From contig CALWVM010000002.1 of the NCBI GenBank assembly GCA_944384985.1, forward strand, positions 62,001 through 126,000: a stretch of 64,000 bases of DNA, read 5' to 3'. The position numbers and the translations under genes are program-made. The notes under the pieces are model-generated. The model was given only the letters and a program-made list of their open reading frames with translations. It had not been told where the DNA came from and searched no databases. Positions 26,627 to 35,017 of the stretch are shown in pieces (the first letter of the stretch is position 1; each line of letters begins with the position of its first letter). Origin of the DNA: an uncultured Clostridia bacterium. GTDB lineage: Bacteria; Bacillota; Clostridia; Oscillospirales; Acutalibacteraceae.

Positions 26627-27097
26627 TTATTGCCTCTTCGGCGGTTTAAAGCACCGTATGCGTACAAAACGAATGACTGCAACGACCATGCGCATCACAG
26701 AGGAGACAACGATGATACCAGCAGCCAGCGCAAGCGCCACGCGGATCGTGTAGGCGGCTGCACTGCCGGACTGCGCCCAATCCCCCGCAATGGCAAATTG
26801 CATGGTGTTGTAGAGCGTGCCGCCGGGAATCAGCGGAATCATGCCGGGCACAAGAAATGAGGTCGTAGGGGTCTTTTTGATTCGAGCAAAGATCTCGGCA
26901 TACACGGTTACGCCGACCGCGGCAAGAAAGCAGCGCAGCGGGCCGTCGTCCAGCGCACCGCCGAACAGCAGATATACGCCCCAGGAGAGCGCGCCGCCGA
27001 AACCGGCTATAAGCAGTTTTGTGCGTCGAATGTTGAACAAAACGGAAAACCCCATCGACCCAAGAAAGGCGGTGACCATTTGCACGGCATATGTCAT
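26627..27097 (-). CDS. Threonine/serine exporter family, ThrE C-terminal half (DUF3815)
   Basis: A 156-residue membrane protein with four to five hydrophobic segments and FGGALSWGVYLLFG, FLVPGMIPLIPGGTLY as family motifs. In ThrE the two parts are fused; here the C-terminal part is a separate gene, as in the YjjB/YjjP pair. The frame is open further upstream, but GGGAGGTGGGCAGC before the ATG at 27097 fixes the start. It overlaps the stop of the partner gene by 4 bases. The transported amino acid or dicarboxylate is not established here. Confidence 0.85.
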   Translation of the reverse strand: MTYAVQMVTAFLGSMGFSVLFNIRRTKLLIAGFGGALSWGVYLLFGGALDDGPLRCFLAAVGVTVYAEIFARIKKTPTTSFLVPGMIPLIPGGTLYNTMQFAIAGDWAQSGSAAAYTIRVALALAAGIIVVSSVMRMVVAVIRFVRIRCFKPPKRQ

Positions 27098-27855
27098 GCT
27101 GCCCACCTCCCAAACAGAAGCGCGGCAATACTGTATCCGGCGGCGATTGCAACAGCGATCACAATCGATTCGCAAAACCGTAAAATGCCTGCCATAATGT
27201 CGCCGCTGATGATATCCCGTATCGCATTGGTCATGCCGATACCGGGGATCAAAAGCATAATGTTACCGATAATGATGCTGTCGGCGTGTGTGCCAAAGCC
27301 AGCGGCAGTGCATAAGAAAGCCAGCGTACTGACAAGAAAAGAGTTGACCACATTGGCAAATACCATGTTGACACCGGTGCGGTCAATGAGCAGTACGGCA
27401 AATTTCAGGATCGCGCCGATTAGGGCAGCCGCCGCTGCGTCGAGCGCCGAACCACCAAAAAAAAGCGTAAAAGAGCCCGCAATGAGTGCAAATGCGGCGC
27501 ATTGCACAAACACGGGATAGTTTTTACCTTTGTTGATTTGGGAAAGCTCGTTTTGTATTGCCTCCGCTTCCGGCTTTTCTGCGCAGATCTTTCGCGAAAG
27601 GGCGTTGAGTGCATGGAGCTTGTCGAGGTTTGTTGCATATTTGCGGATGCGCCGGGTTTGGGTGAGCGTTTTGCCATCGGCGTCGGTCACAGTCACAACG
27701 ATGCTGGAGGTGATGGTGAATACATCTGCACGCTGCGCGTCATAGGTCATTAAAATTCGCCGGACTGAGTCCTCCACGCGGCCGATCTCCGCGCCGCTTA
27801 TCAGCATTTCTTCGCCGATGTCGAGCGCCATGCCAAGCAGTTTCTCGGTCTCCAA
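27094..27855 (-). CDS. Threonine/serine exporter family, ThrE N-terminal half (DUF1212)
   Basis: A 253-residue protein. The cytoplasmic N-terminal domain carries LLGMALDIGEEMLISGAEIGRVEDSVRRIL, and the later membrane part includes GFGTHADSIIIGNIMLLIPGIG. It is the YjjP-type partner of the gene downstream. The TTG at 27855 with AAGGAGGTG ten bases upstream is the probable start; an ATG-like codon further upstream lacks a ribosome binding site. A TATATT box lies just upstream on the minus strand. The intergenic space to glf is AT-rich and divergent. Confidence 0.85.
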   Translation of the reverse strand: METEKLLGMALDIGEEMLISGAEIGRVEDSVRRILMTYDAQRADVFTITSSIVVTVTDADGKTLTQTRRIRKYATNLDKLHALNALSRKICAEKPEAEAIQNELSQINKGKNYPVFVQCAAFALIAGSFTLFFGGSALDAAAAALIGAILKFAVLLIDRTGVNMVFANVVNSFLVSTLAFLCTAAGFGTHADSIIIGNIMLLIPGIGMTNAIRDIISGDIMAGILRFCESIVIAVAIAAGYSIAALLFGRWAA

Positions 27856-28114
27856 CGATCTCGCACCTCCTTCGCGACAACAATATAGCACAAACCTTTC
27901 GTAATATCCATATTTTTTTTAAAAATTCTCAAAAAACTTTTTCGCCGAAAATATAAACAAATTTCTAATATTTTACGTTTTCCTTTTCTTTTGGCAAAAA
28001 AAATGATATACTAATCAAAACCATATGTGTAAACTGGATGAATAGAGGGCTGAAGACCTGTTGAAAAGTGGGCCTTCGGGCTGCATGTCGGAAGTTCGTC
28101 AAGGGGGCAGACCT

Positions 28115-29212
28115 GTGAAACATTATGATTATCTGATCGTCGGCTGCGGGCTGTTCGGTGCTGTTTTTGCGCACGAGGCCAAAAAACGCGGCAAGTCCGT
28201 TTTGCTCATTGAAAAGCGGAACCACATCGGCGGAAATGTCTATTGTGAGGAGATCGAAGGTATCTCCGTTCACAAATACGGCGCGCATATTTTTCATACC
28301 AGCAATAAGCGCGTTTGGGACTATGTGAACGAATTTGTCGAGTTCAATAATTTTATCAATTCCCCGATTGCCAATTATAAAGGCGAAATCTATAATATGC
28401 CGTTCAACATGAATACCTTTTCCAAAATGTTCGGCGTCGTCACACCGGAAGAAGCGCGCCGCGTGATTGAAAGCCAGCGTGCGGAGATCACGGGGGAACC
28501 GAAAAATCTGGAGGAACAGGCAATCAGCCTTGTCGGGCGCGAAGTGTATACGAAGCTTGTTAAAGGCTATACCGAAAAGCAGTGGGACCGGGACTGCACA
28601 CAGCTTCCCGCATTCATCATCCGCCGGCTGCCCGTTCGGTATACGTATGATAATAACTATTTTAATGATCGCTGGCAGGGCATCCCGGTGAATGGCTACA
28701 CTGCGCTGGTGGAAAAGCTGATTGAGGGCTGTGACGTGCTCTTGAACACAGATTTCTTTTCCAATCGTGAAAAGTTTCTGGCAATGGCAGATAAATGTCT
28801 GTATACCGGCATGATTGACGCCTATTACGATTATATATACGGTGCGCTTGGATACCGCAGCCTGCGCTTTGAGACCGAAACGCTCGACTGTGACAACTAT
28901 CAAGGCGTCGCAGTGGTCAATTACACCGCGCGTGAGGTTCCGTATACGCGCATTATCGAGCACAAACATTTTGCATTCGGCACACAGCCGAAAACCGTCA
29001 TTACCCGTGAATATCCCGCGGATTGGGAACCGGGTCTGGAACCGTATTATCCGGTTAACGATGCGGAAAACAATTCTCTGTATCAAAAATATGCAGACCT
29101 TGCCGCAAAGGAAGAAAAGGTCCTGTTTGGCGGCAGGCTTGCGCAATACAAATATTATGATATGGACAAGTGTGTAGAGGCAGCGCTTGCACTTTGCGAC
29201 AGGGAGCTGTAA
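28115..29212 (+). CDS. glf: UDP-galactopyranose mutase
   Basis: FAD enzyme that converts UDP-galactopyranose to UDP-galactofuranose for surface polysaccharide synthesis. The 365-residue protein has the flavin-binding GCGLFGAVFAHEAKKRGKSVLLIEKR, then HIGGNVY, HKYGAHIFHT, YTEKQWDRDC and NYQGVAVVNYT. The GTG at 28115 after AAGGGGGCAGACCT is the likely start; an upstream in-frame start at 28061 has no ribosome binding site. It leads the polysaccharide cluster and indicates a galactofuranose-containing polymer. Confidence 0.94.
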   Translation: MKHYDYLIVGCGLFGAVFAHEAKKRGKSVLLIEKRNHIGGNVYCEEIEGISVHKYGAHIFHTSNKRVWDYVNEFVEFNNFINSPIANYKGEIYNMPFNMNTFSKMFGVVTPEEARRVIESQRAEITGEPKNLEEQAISLVGREVYTKLVKGYTEKQWDRDCTQLPAFIIRRLPVRYTYDNNYFNDRWQGIPVNGYTALVEKLIEGCDVLLNTDFFSNREKFLAMADKCLYTGMIDAYYDYIYGALGYRSLRFETETLDCDNYQGVAVVNYTAREVPYTRIIEHKHFAFGTQPKTVITREYPADWEPGLEPYYPVNDAENNSLYQKYADLAAKEEKVLFGGRLAQYKYYDMDKCVEAALALCDREL

Positions 29213-29221
29213 GGAAAGCAC

Positions 29222-29250
29222 TTGCAACTTGTCGCTTCTGGTGTTATAAT
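29222..29250 (+). promoter_or_regulatory. Promoter of the glycosyltransferase operon
   Basis: TTGCAA (29222-29227), 17-base spacer, TATAAT (29245-29250). It lies 10 bases after glf and gives the downstream genes their own start. Confidence 0.75.
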
Positions 29251-29312
29251 AGCCCGCGAATATATCCGTTTTTCCGCGAAGCGGTCTTCGCAGGGCAAAG
29301 GAGAGTGTGTCT

Positions 29313-30371
29313 GTGGCAGACGTGAAAGTCAGCATTATTATGCCCGTATACGGCGTGGAAGAGTATGTCGGCGCCGCGATCGAGAGCATGCAGAAGCAAA
29401 CCTTTACGGATTGGGAGATGTTTGCCGTGGATGACGGCAGTCCCGATAAGAGCGGCGCGATCTGCGACGCTTATGCCGAAAAGGACAGCCGCATCCGTGT
29501 CATCCATAAGGAAAACGGCGGCGCACCCAGCGCGCGCAACACCGCGATAGACAAAGCAAAGGGCAAATACTTCTATTTTATGGACTCTGACGATTTCGCC
29601 GAGTCGGACATGCTTGCCGACATGGTGGCGGCAGCGGAAAGCACGAATGCGCAGCTGGTCGTTTCGGGCTATTATATTGACACCTATTATTCCGATACGG
29701 AAAAATATACGCAGGAGCAGGCGGCAGAGGGCAAGGTGTATGCATCGCAACGGGAATTTCGAGAGGATGCCTACCGCCTGTTTGACCGCAACCTTCTCTA
29801 TACGCCGTGGAACAAGTTGTATCTCGGCGACTATATCCGGGAGAACAAGCTGTATTTCCCGAACACGTTCTGGGACGATTTCCCGTTTAATTTGAGCGTG
29901 CTGCGCGACGTGGAGCGCGTGACGGTCATCCCGGGAAAATATTATCATTTTGTGCGCAAACGCGCTGAATCTGAGACCACAAAATACAGAAGCGATATGT
30001 ATGAAAAGCGTGAAGAAGAGCATGGCTGGATGGTCGATCTTTACCGTCACTGGGGCGTGGACGATGAAAACAGCCGTGAGTTTTTGGCGCGCCGCTACAT
30101 TGAGCGCGTGATCGGCTGTGTGGAAAATGTCACCAACAAAAGCTGCACGCTGTCAAAGGTGGAAAAAAAGCGCGAAATACGTAAAATCATCTCGAACCCG
30201 AAAGTGGCACAGCTTCTGCCTGTGATGCGCGCGCAGTCATCGTATATGAAAGTGATGCTCATCCCCATCCGCCTGCACAGCACGGCGCTCACCTATCTTG
30301 AGGGGAGCTTTATCTCCCGCGTGAAATCCGGTAACGTCAAACTGTTTGCAAAGCTCAAAGCAAAACGCTGA
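29313..30371 (+). CDS. Family 2 glycosyltransferase
   Basis: A GT-A fold glycosyltransferase of 352 residues. The N-terminus VSIIMPVYGVEEYVGAAIESM is the nucleotide-sugar binding start, with AVDDGSPDKSGAICDAYAEKD, GGAPSARNTAID and the metal-binding MDSDDFAE typical of GT2. Alternative GTG codons at 29307 and 29313 exist; the second has better spacing (8) from AGGAGA. The C-terminal 100 residues are basic and may contact the membrane. The sugar transferred is unknown. Confidence 0.88.
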   Translation: MADVKVSIIMPVYGVEEYVGAAIESMQKQTFTDWEMFAVDDGSPDKSGAICDAYAEKDSRIRVIHKENGGAPSARNTAIDKAKGKYFYFMDSDDFAESDMLADMVAAAESTNAQLVVSGYYIDTYYSDTEKYTQEQAAEGKVYASQREFREDAYRLFDRNLLYTPWNKLYLGDYIRENKLYFPNTFWDDFPFNLSVLRDVERVTVIPGKYYHFVRKRAESETTKYRSDMYEKREEEHGWMVDLYRHWGVDDENSREFLARRYIERVIGCVENVTNKSCTLSKVEKKREIRKIISNPKVAQLLPVMRAQSSYMKVMLIPIRLHSTALTYLEGSFISRVKSGNVKLFAKLKAKR

Positions 30372-30388
30372 AACGAGGGGGAAAGCGT

Positions 30389-31459
30389 ATGGACTCTGCG
30401 CCTTTTTTTACGGTTGTCATGCCGGTCTACAAAACGGAAAGCTATTTATCCGCTGCTGTGGAAAGTGTTTTGCACCAGTCGTTTACGGACTTTGAGCTTC
30501 TTCTGGTGGACGATTGTTCGCCGGACGGTTCCGGTGCGATTTGCGACCGCTATGCCGCCGCAGACGCTCGCGTACGTGCGATCCATTTGCCACAAAACGG
30601 GGGCGCAAGCCATGCGCGAACGGTTGGGCTTCAGTCCGCGCAGGGAAAATACATTCTCTTTATGGATTCTGATGATGCGCTTTCGACTACTTTGATGGAT
30701 TCGGTTTACGGTGAAATTTCAGCTCAGCATCCGCAAGTGCTGATGTTTGGTGCGCAGGAGGTCTACACCAATTCAGAGGGCCGGGTCTTTTCTCGCGTAG
30801 ACATCCATTATCCTCAAAAGCGGCTGACAACGCATGCAGATGTGCGGGATGAAGTTATTTCCATTGAAAAGACTACATTGTTTGGTTACCTCTGGAACAA
30901 ATTTTATTCTGCAAAATTCCTAAGAGACTCCGGCGTTGCTTTTGCAGACATGCCGCTTAATGAAGATTTTCGCTACAATATTGAACTCTTTCGCACAGTT
31001 TCTTCGTTAAGTATTCTGGATGTAATCGGATATTTTTATTACAAGAGAGAGAATCAGAGCCTTACCGGACGTTTCGTTGCGGATTATTTTTCCTTGCAGC
31101 AAGCGCGCATTCAAGACCTTTTTAACTTTTATGCGCAGGAAAATGCCTGTACTGACGAAGTGAAATCTGTCTTAGGGAACATATATGTACGCAGTGTTTT
31201 TTCGGCTTTGCAGCGAAACTGTGATCCGCGTTCGGACATGGATGCCAAAGCGCGTAAAGGCTGGCTGTTGACGCAGCTTGAAGATCCTTTTTTCCGCGAT
31301 TTAACTTTACATGCGGCCCCTGAGGGAAAACTTGCCGGGGTGCTGTGTGCGCTTTTGCAAAAGAGACGGGTTTTTCTGATCCTGCTTTGTGCAAGAGGAA
31401 TTTATATTGTAAAAACAAGGCTCCCGGCTTTGTTTGCGCATGCGAAGCAAAGCCGCTGA
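30389..31459 (+). CDS. Family 2 glycosyltransferase
   Basis: A second GT2 enzyme, 356 residues, starting FFTVVMPVYKTESYLSAAVESV. LVDDCSPDGSGAICDRYA, NGGASHARTVGLQSA and MDSDDALS are the nucleotide-sugar and metal motifs. The sequence is related to the upstream enzyme but diverged. It is 17 bases downstream and in the same operon. A hydrophobic stretch VFLILLCARGIYIV near the C-terminus may be a membrane contact. Confidence 0.88.
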   Translation: MDSAPFFTVVMPVYKTESYLSAAVESVLHQSFTDFELLLVDDCSPDGSGAICDRYAAADARVRAIHLPQNGGASHARTVGLQSAQGKYILFMDSDDALSTTLMDSVYGEISAQHPQVLMFGAQEVYTNSEGRVFSRVDIHYPQKRLTTHADVRDEVISIEKTTLFGYLWNKFYSAKFLRDSGVAFADMPLNEDFRYNIELFRTVSSLSILDVIGYFYYKRENQSLTGRFVADYFSLQQARIQDLFNFYAQENACTDEVKSVLGNIYVRSVFSALQRNCDPRSDMDAKARKGWLLTQLEDPFFRDLTLHAAPEGKLAGVLCALLQKRRVFLILLCARGIYIVKTRLPALFAHAKQSR

Positions 31460-31472
31460 AAGGAGAGGGGAT

Positions 31473-32573
31473 ATGAAACGGGTCTGCATCGGTCCGATCC
31501 AGGACGGAAAAGCCGGCGGTATCGACCGGTATATCCTGAACCTTTTTGAAAACACAAGCGGCAAGAAAGTCGCTTTTGACTTTTTTACGGATGCCGTCCA
31601 TCCGGAATTACAGGCATACTTGCAGGAGCGGTCAGCGGGTCTTTTCCCGGTCAGTTCGCTTTCGCACCCGATCCGGCAATACCGTGAATATCGTGCGTTA
31701 TTTCGTAATCGGCAATATGATACTGTATATTTCAATATTTCCACTGCTCTGTGCCTGTTCGGTCCTTTGGCGGCGAAGCGCAGTGGCATCCCCAAAATCA
31801 TCATTCACAGTCACGCCGCCGGGTATGATGCGTCAAGCCCGATTTTGCGCACGGTTATGACGTTTTTGCATAAGGTGTGTAAAACCATATTATACCGCTT
31901 CGGAACGGATTTTTATGCATGTTCTGAAAGCGCAGGGCTTTGGATGTTCCCGAAGAGGATCGTGCACGGAGATCGTTTTCGTGTCGTCAACAACGCGATC
32001 CATGCAAAGGCTTATGCCTTTGATGAAAACAAACGTGCTGAAATGCGGTCGGAGTATGGACTTGAAAACCGATTTGTGATCGGCCATATTGGAAACTTTT
32101 TATATCCAAAAAACCATGCGTTTCTATTGGATGTGTTTGCACAGGTCTGCCGGCGCGATGACGACGCTATGCTCTTGTTGGTTGGAGACGGCGCTTTGTT
32201 TGATGCGATGCAAGATAAAGCAAAAAGCCTGGGCATCTTTGAACGGGTCGTGTTTGCCGGCAGGCATATGAACGCCGCTGATTTTTTGCAGGCGATGGAT
32301 GTCTTTGCGTTTCCGTCGAATTTCGAGGGGCTGGGCATTGCGGCTGTGGAAGCGCAGGCTGCGGGGCTTCGATGCGTATGCAGTGAGTTTGTCCCGAAAG
32401 AGACGGCAGTGACAAGCCTTTGCGTGACGGTCCCGATTTCTTCTCCGGACGCTGTTTCACAATGGGCACAGATACTTATAGAGGCAAAAGGCGCCGACAG
32501 ACCCGATACGAGTCAAGCCCTATCGGATGCCGGCTTTGATATAGATACTCTGGATTATTCAAAATTATTGTGA
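31473..32573 (+). CDS. Family 4 glycosyltransferase
   Basis: A 366-residue GT-B fold glycosyltransferase. It begins RVCIGPIQDGKAGGIDRYILNLFE, with VIGHIGNFLYPKNHAFLLDVF as the start of the C-terminal Rossmann domain, and MDVFAFPSNFEGLGIAAVEAQAAGL near residue 285 carries the family E-x7-E motif. It resembles capsule and EPS transferases of the EpsF type. The open frame extends to 31434, but AGGAGAGGGGAT before the ATG at 31473 fixes the start. Confidence 0.88.
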   Translation: MKRVCIGPIQDGKAGGIDRYILNLFENTSGKKVAFDFFTDAVHPELQAYLQERSAGLFPVSSLSHPIRQYREYRALFRNRQYDTVYFNISTALCLFGPLAAKRSGIPKIIIHSHAAGYDASSPILRTVMTFLHKVCKTILYRFGTDFYACSESAGLWMFPKRIVHGDRFRVVNNAIHAKAYAFDENKRAEMRSEYGLENRFVIGHIGNFLYPKNHAFLLDVFAQVCRRDDDAMLLLVGDGALFDAMQDKAKSLGIFERVVFAGRHMNAADFLQAMDVFAFPSNFEGLGIAAVEAQAAGLRCVCSEFVPKETAVTSLCVTVPISSPDAVSQWAQILIEAKGADRPDTSQALSDAGFDIDTLDYSKLL

Positions 32574-32580
32574 GGTCACT

Positions 32581-34014
32581 ATGAGAGAGAAAGTGGTTAA
32601 TTTTTTTGACAAGGGTATGTTTGGCTACAAAATGCTGTATTTTGTGTTGGTGCTCTTGTCATTCAACAGCCTTTGCGCGCGTACAACGGGGTTGAGCTAT
32701 CTCACCTATATCGTCGCTTTTCTCGGCGCAGTTTTTCTTGTGTTCCGCCTGTTTCGCTGGAAAAACTACATAGACACACGTGGTATTTTATTCCTTGTGC
32801 TGTTTTGCATCAGCTACGCGCTTTCCTCCATTTTAATGCGGCAGTATGGGCTGATGGAAAACATTCAGGCCATGATTTGGATGGTTATTCAGTTCTTTGC
32901 CGTGTATGCCTATGATAAAAGCCGTGCTATTTCTGAGGATAAACGAGAAATCAAGATCATTGGCTGGTTTTTTATTGGATATACGTTTGTACTGGCGGCT
33001 GCTGCATTGGTGATGTTCATCGTAGGGTATTACCATTATCGCCCGGTGGTGGATAATGCCGTCATTACCGGCTTCCTTTGGAATCGCCTGTGGGGACTGT
33101 ACTCCGATCCGAATTATGGCGCCGTGTTCTCGATCATTTCTTGTGTTATGGCGGGATATTTTTTCAAAACTGCGAAAAAAGGGCTTCGTGTCTTTTTGGT
33201 TATCCACGCGGTTTTACAGATTATGTACATTGCATTCTCGGACTCGCGCACCGGGCTTGTTGCAGCTGCTGTTACGGCTGCAGCTGCAATGTTCCTGATT
33301 GCTTTGCGCTTGCGTCGTCTGAAGCAGATGAAAACAGTCTTAAAAGGCGTGGTCAGCTTCTTGCTTGCGGTTGTGCTGGCGGTCGGCTCTATCGGGGTCG
33401 TGCTTGGCGTGCAAAAGGGCGGCAATGCATTTAAGGTTTGGCAGCATGAGATTCAGACCCAAAACGGAGAAGAGGATAAAGAAAAAGAGGAGGAAGAGCT
33501 TCTCGTTGGGCGAACGGAGGCCGATATCAACAACGACATCAGCAACCGTCGGTTTGCCATTTGGTACAGCGGGTATGAGATCTTCAAAACAAGTCCTTTA
33601 TTCGGCATCTCGTTCCGTTACTATCGGGAATATGCAAAGGACAATCTGCCGAACACCTATATTGTCAATAATGATTTTGGCGAATTCGGCAGCATGCATA
33701 ATGCTTTTGTAGATATTTTTGTAAGCCAAGGGCTTCTCGGTTGTGTAATTATTTTATGCTTCATTGTTTCAGTTTTGACAGCGGTATTCCGACGTCTGTT
33801 TAAATCGGATGATGAGGACTATAAATACCGGGTGTTTTTACTGCTGTGTATCATACCGATATTTGTATCCATGATGTTCTACTCGGAAACATTCTATATG
33901 AATACCGGCGGCGCATTCCTGTTCTGGGCGTTTTTAGGGTATCTGATGCACAGTTTGACAAAAGACAGCAAGTCCAAATTCGATTTCAAAAAAGCAGAGG
34001 AAAGTCATGTGTAA
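32581..34014 (+). CDS. Wzy/O-antigen ligase-family polysaccharide polymerase
   Basis: A 477-residue membrane protein with ten or more hydrophobic segments and a large extracytoplasmic loop at about residues 285-375. The loop contains the Wzy_C pattern SNRRFAIWYSGYEIFKTSPL and later SMHNAFVDIFVSQGLLGCV, the HN-x-F-x-G-type signature. It probably polymerises the repeat units built by the neighbouring glycosyltransferases. The flippase (Wzx) is not encoded in this window. It overlaps the next glycosyltransferase by 8 bases. Confidence 0.8.
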   Translation: MREKVVNFFDKGMFGYKMLYFVLVLLSFNSLCARTTGLSYLTYIVAFLGAVFLVFRLFRWKNYIDTRGILFLVLFCISYALSSILMRQYGLMENIQAMIWMVIQFFAVYAYDKSRAISEDKREIKIIGWFFIGYTFVLAAAALVMFIVGYYHYRPVVDNAVITGFLWNRLWGLYSDPNYGAVFSIISCVMAGYFFKTAKKGLRVFLVIHAVLQIMYIAFSDSRTGLVAAAVTAAAAMFLIALRLRRLKQMKTVLKGVVSFLLAVVLAVGSIGVVLGVQKGGNAFKVWQHEIQTQNGEEDKEKEEEELLVGRTEADINNDISNRRFAIWYSGYEIFKTSPLFGISFRYYREYAKDNLPNTYIVNNDFGEFGSMHNAFVDIFVSQGLLGCVIILCFIVSVLTAVFRRLFKSDDEDYKYRVFLLLCIIPIFVSMMFYSETFYMNTGGAFLFWAFLGYLMHSLTKDSKSKFDFKKAEESHV

Positions 34015-34999
34015 AGTCAGTGTGATCCTCCCTGTCTACAATGTCGAAGCCTTTTTGTTGAAATGTGTAGCCTCTGTTCAAGCGCAGACGGTTGCAGATT
34101 TGGAAATTTTGCTTGTAGATGATGGTTCTACGGATACAAGCGGGCAGCTTTGTGATAAACTTGCCTCCTCTGACAACCGTATTCGGGTGCTACATCAGGA
34201 AAATGCAGGGCAGGGCAGCGCGCGCAATGCCGGGCTTCAAGCGGCAACTGGAAAGTATGTGCTGTTTGTTGACTCCGACGATACGATTGAACCGCAGCTT
34301 TTGGAAAAAACGCTTTCTGCTGCCGAAAAGTATCAAGCCCAAGTGGTCATATTTGACTTGCAAGGGGTGAATGCAGCAGGCGAAAAGCAATATGCTTCCA
34401 AGCAGCGTATCCCTGAAAATGTTTTGCTTTCTTCAGAAAACTGCAAAGAGATTTTATTGACGGATCCGTCTCCTTGTAACAAGCTTTTTAACCGCGCGTT
34501 CTTAATGGAAAAGCAATTTGCTTTTCCGCTTGGGGTTTGGTATGAGGATCTGATCGCCATCACAAATTTGGATGCAGATATGCGCGCCGTGGTATATATC
34601 GGCGGCGAGCCCTTGTATGATTATTTGTTGCGGGATAACTCTTCACAACGCAACGGCGATGCCGAAAAAACGGTCGAAAACCGAATCCGCGCGATCGCTA
34701 TGATCTTTGCGCACTATCGCGAAATCGGCGCGCAGGGGACCTTTGCCTCGCAGTTGGAATGGATCGCCGCATATCATGGCTTTTTCCTGCCGGCTCGCGA
34801 AATTTTGCATTTCACAAATAAGCCCGGTCCGTATCTCAAGAAACTCAAGACGAATCTGACGCAGTATACTGCCGCGCCGATGCAAAGTCCCTATTTTGCA
34901 ATGCTCTCTTCTAAAGAGCGGCTGATGTTTCGCCTTTTGTTTCGCGGAAATCCGGTTTTATTGCGGATGCTTCTGAAGTTGAATTCTATTTTAAAATAA
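34007..34999 (+). CDS. Family 2 glycosyltransferase
   Basis: A third GT2 enzyme, 330 residues. SVILPVYNVEAFLLKCVASVQ, LVDDGSTDTSGQLCDKLA, NAGQGSARNAGLQAA and FVDSDDTIE are the nucleotide and metal motifs. The ATG overlaps the polymerase gene by 8 bases, with AGAGGAAAGTC as ribosome binding site. This stretch has visibly fewer G and C bases than the housekeeping genes, as is common in polysaccharide clusters. The sugar is unknown. Confidence 0.88.
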   Translation: MCKVSVILPVYNVEAFLLKCVASVQAQTVADLEILLVDDGSTDTSGQLCDKLASSDNRIRVLHQENAGQGSARNAGLQAATGKYVLFVDSDDTIEPQLLEKTLSAAEKYQAQVVIFDLQGVNAAGEKQYASKQRIPENVLLSSENCKEILLTDPSPCNKLFNRAFLMEKQFAFPLGVWYEDLIAITNLDADMRAVVYIGGEPLYDYLLRDNSSQRNGDAEKTVENRIRAIAMIFAHYREIGAQGTFASQLEWIAAYHGFFLPAREILHFTNKPGPYLKKLKTNLTQYTAAPMQSPYFAMLSSKERLMFRLLFRGNPVLLRMLLKLNSILK

Positions 35000-35017
35000 T
35001 GTTCTGAGGTTTGTATG

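Noticed and set aside
27965..29389. Long open frame (474 codons) on the minus strand opposite glf
   Set aside because: It is the antisense shadow of a well-supported UDP-galactopyranose mutase, has no ribosome binding site and no recognisable motifs.
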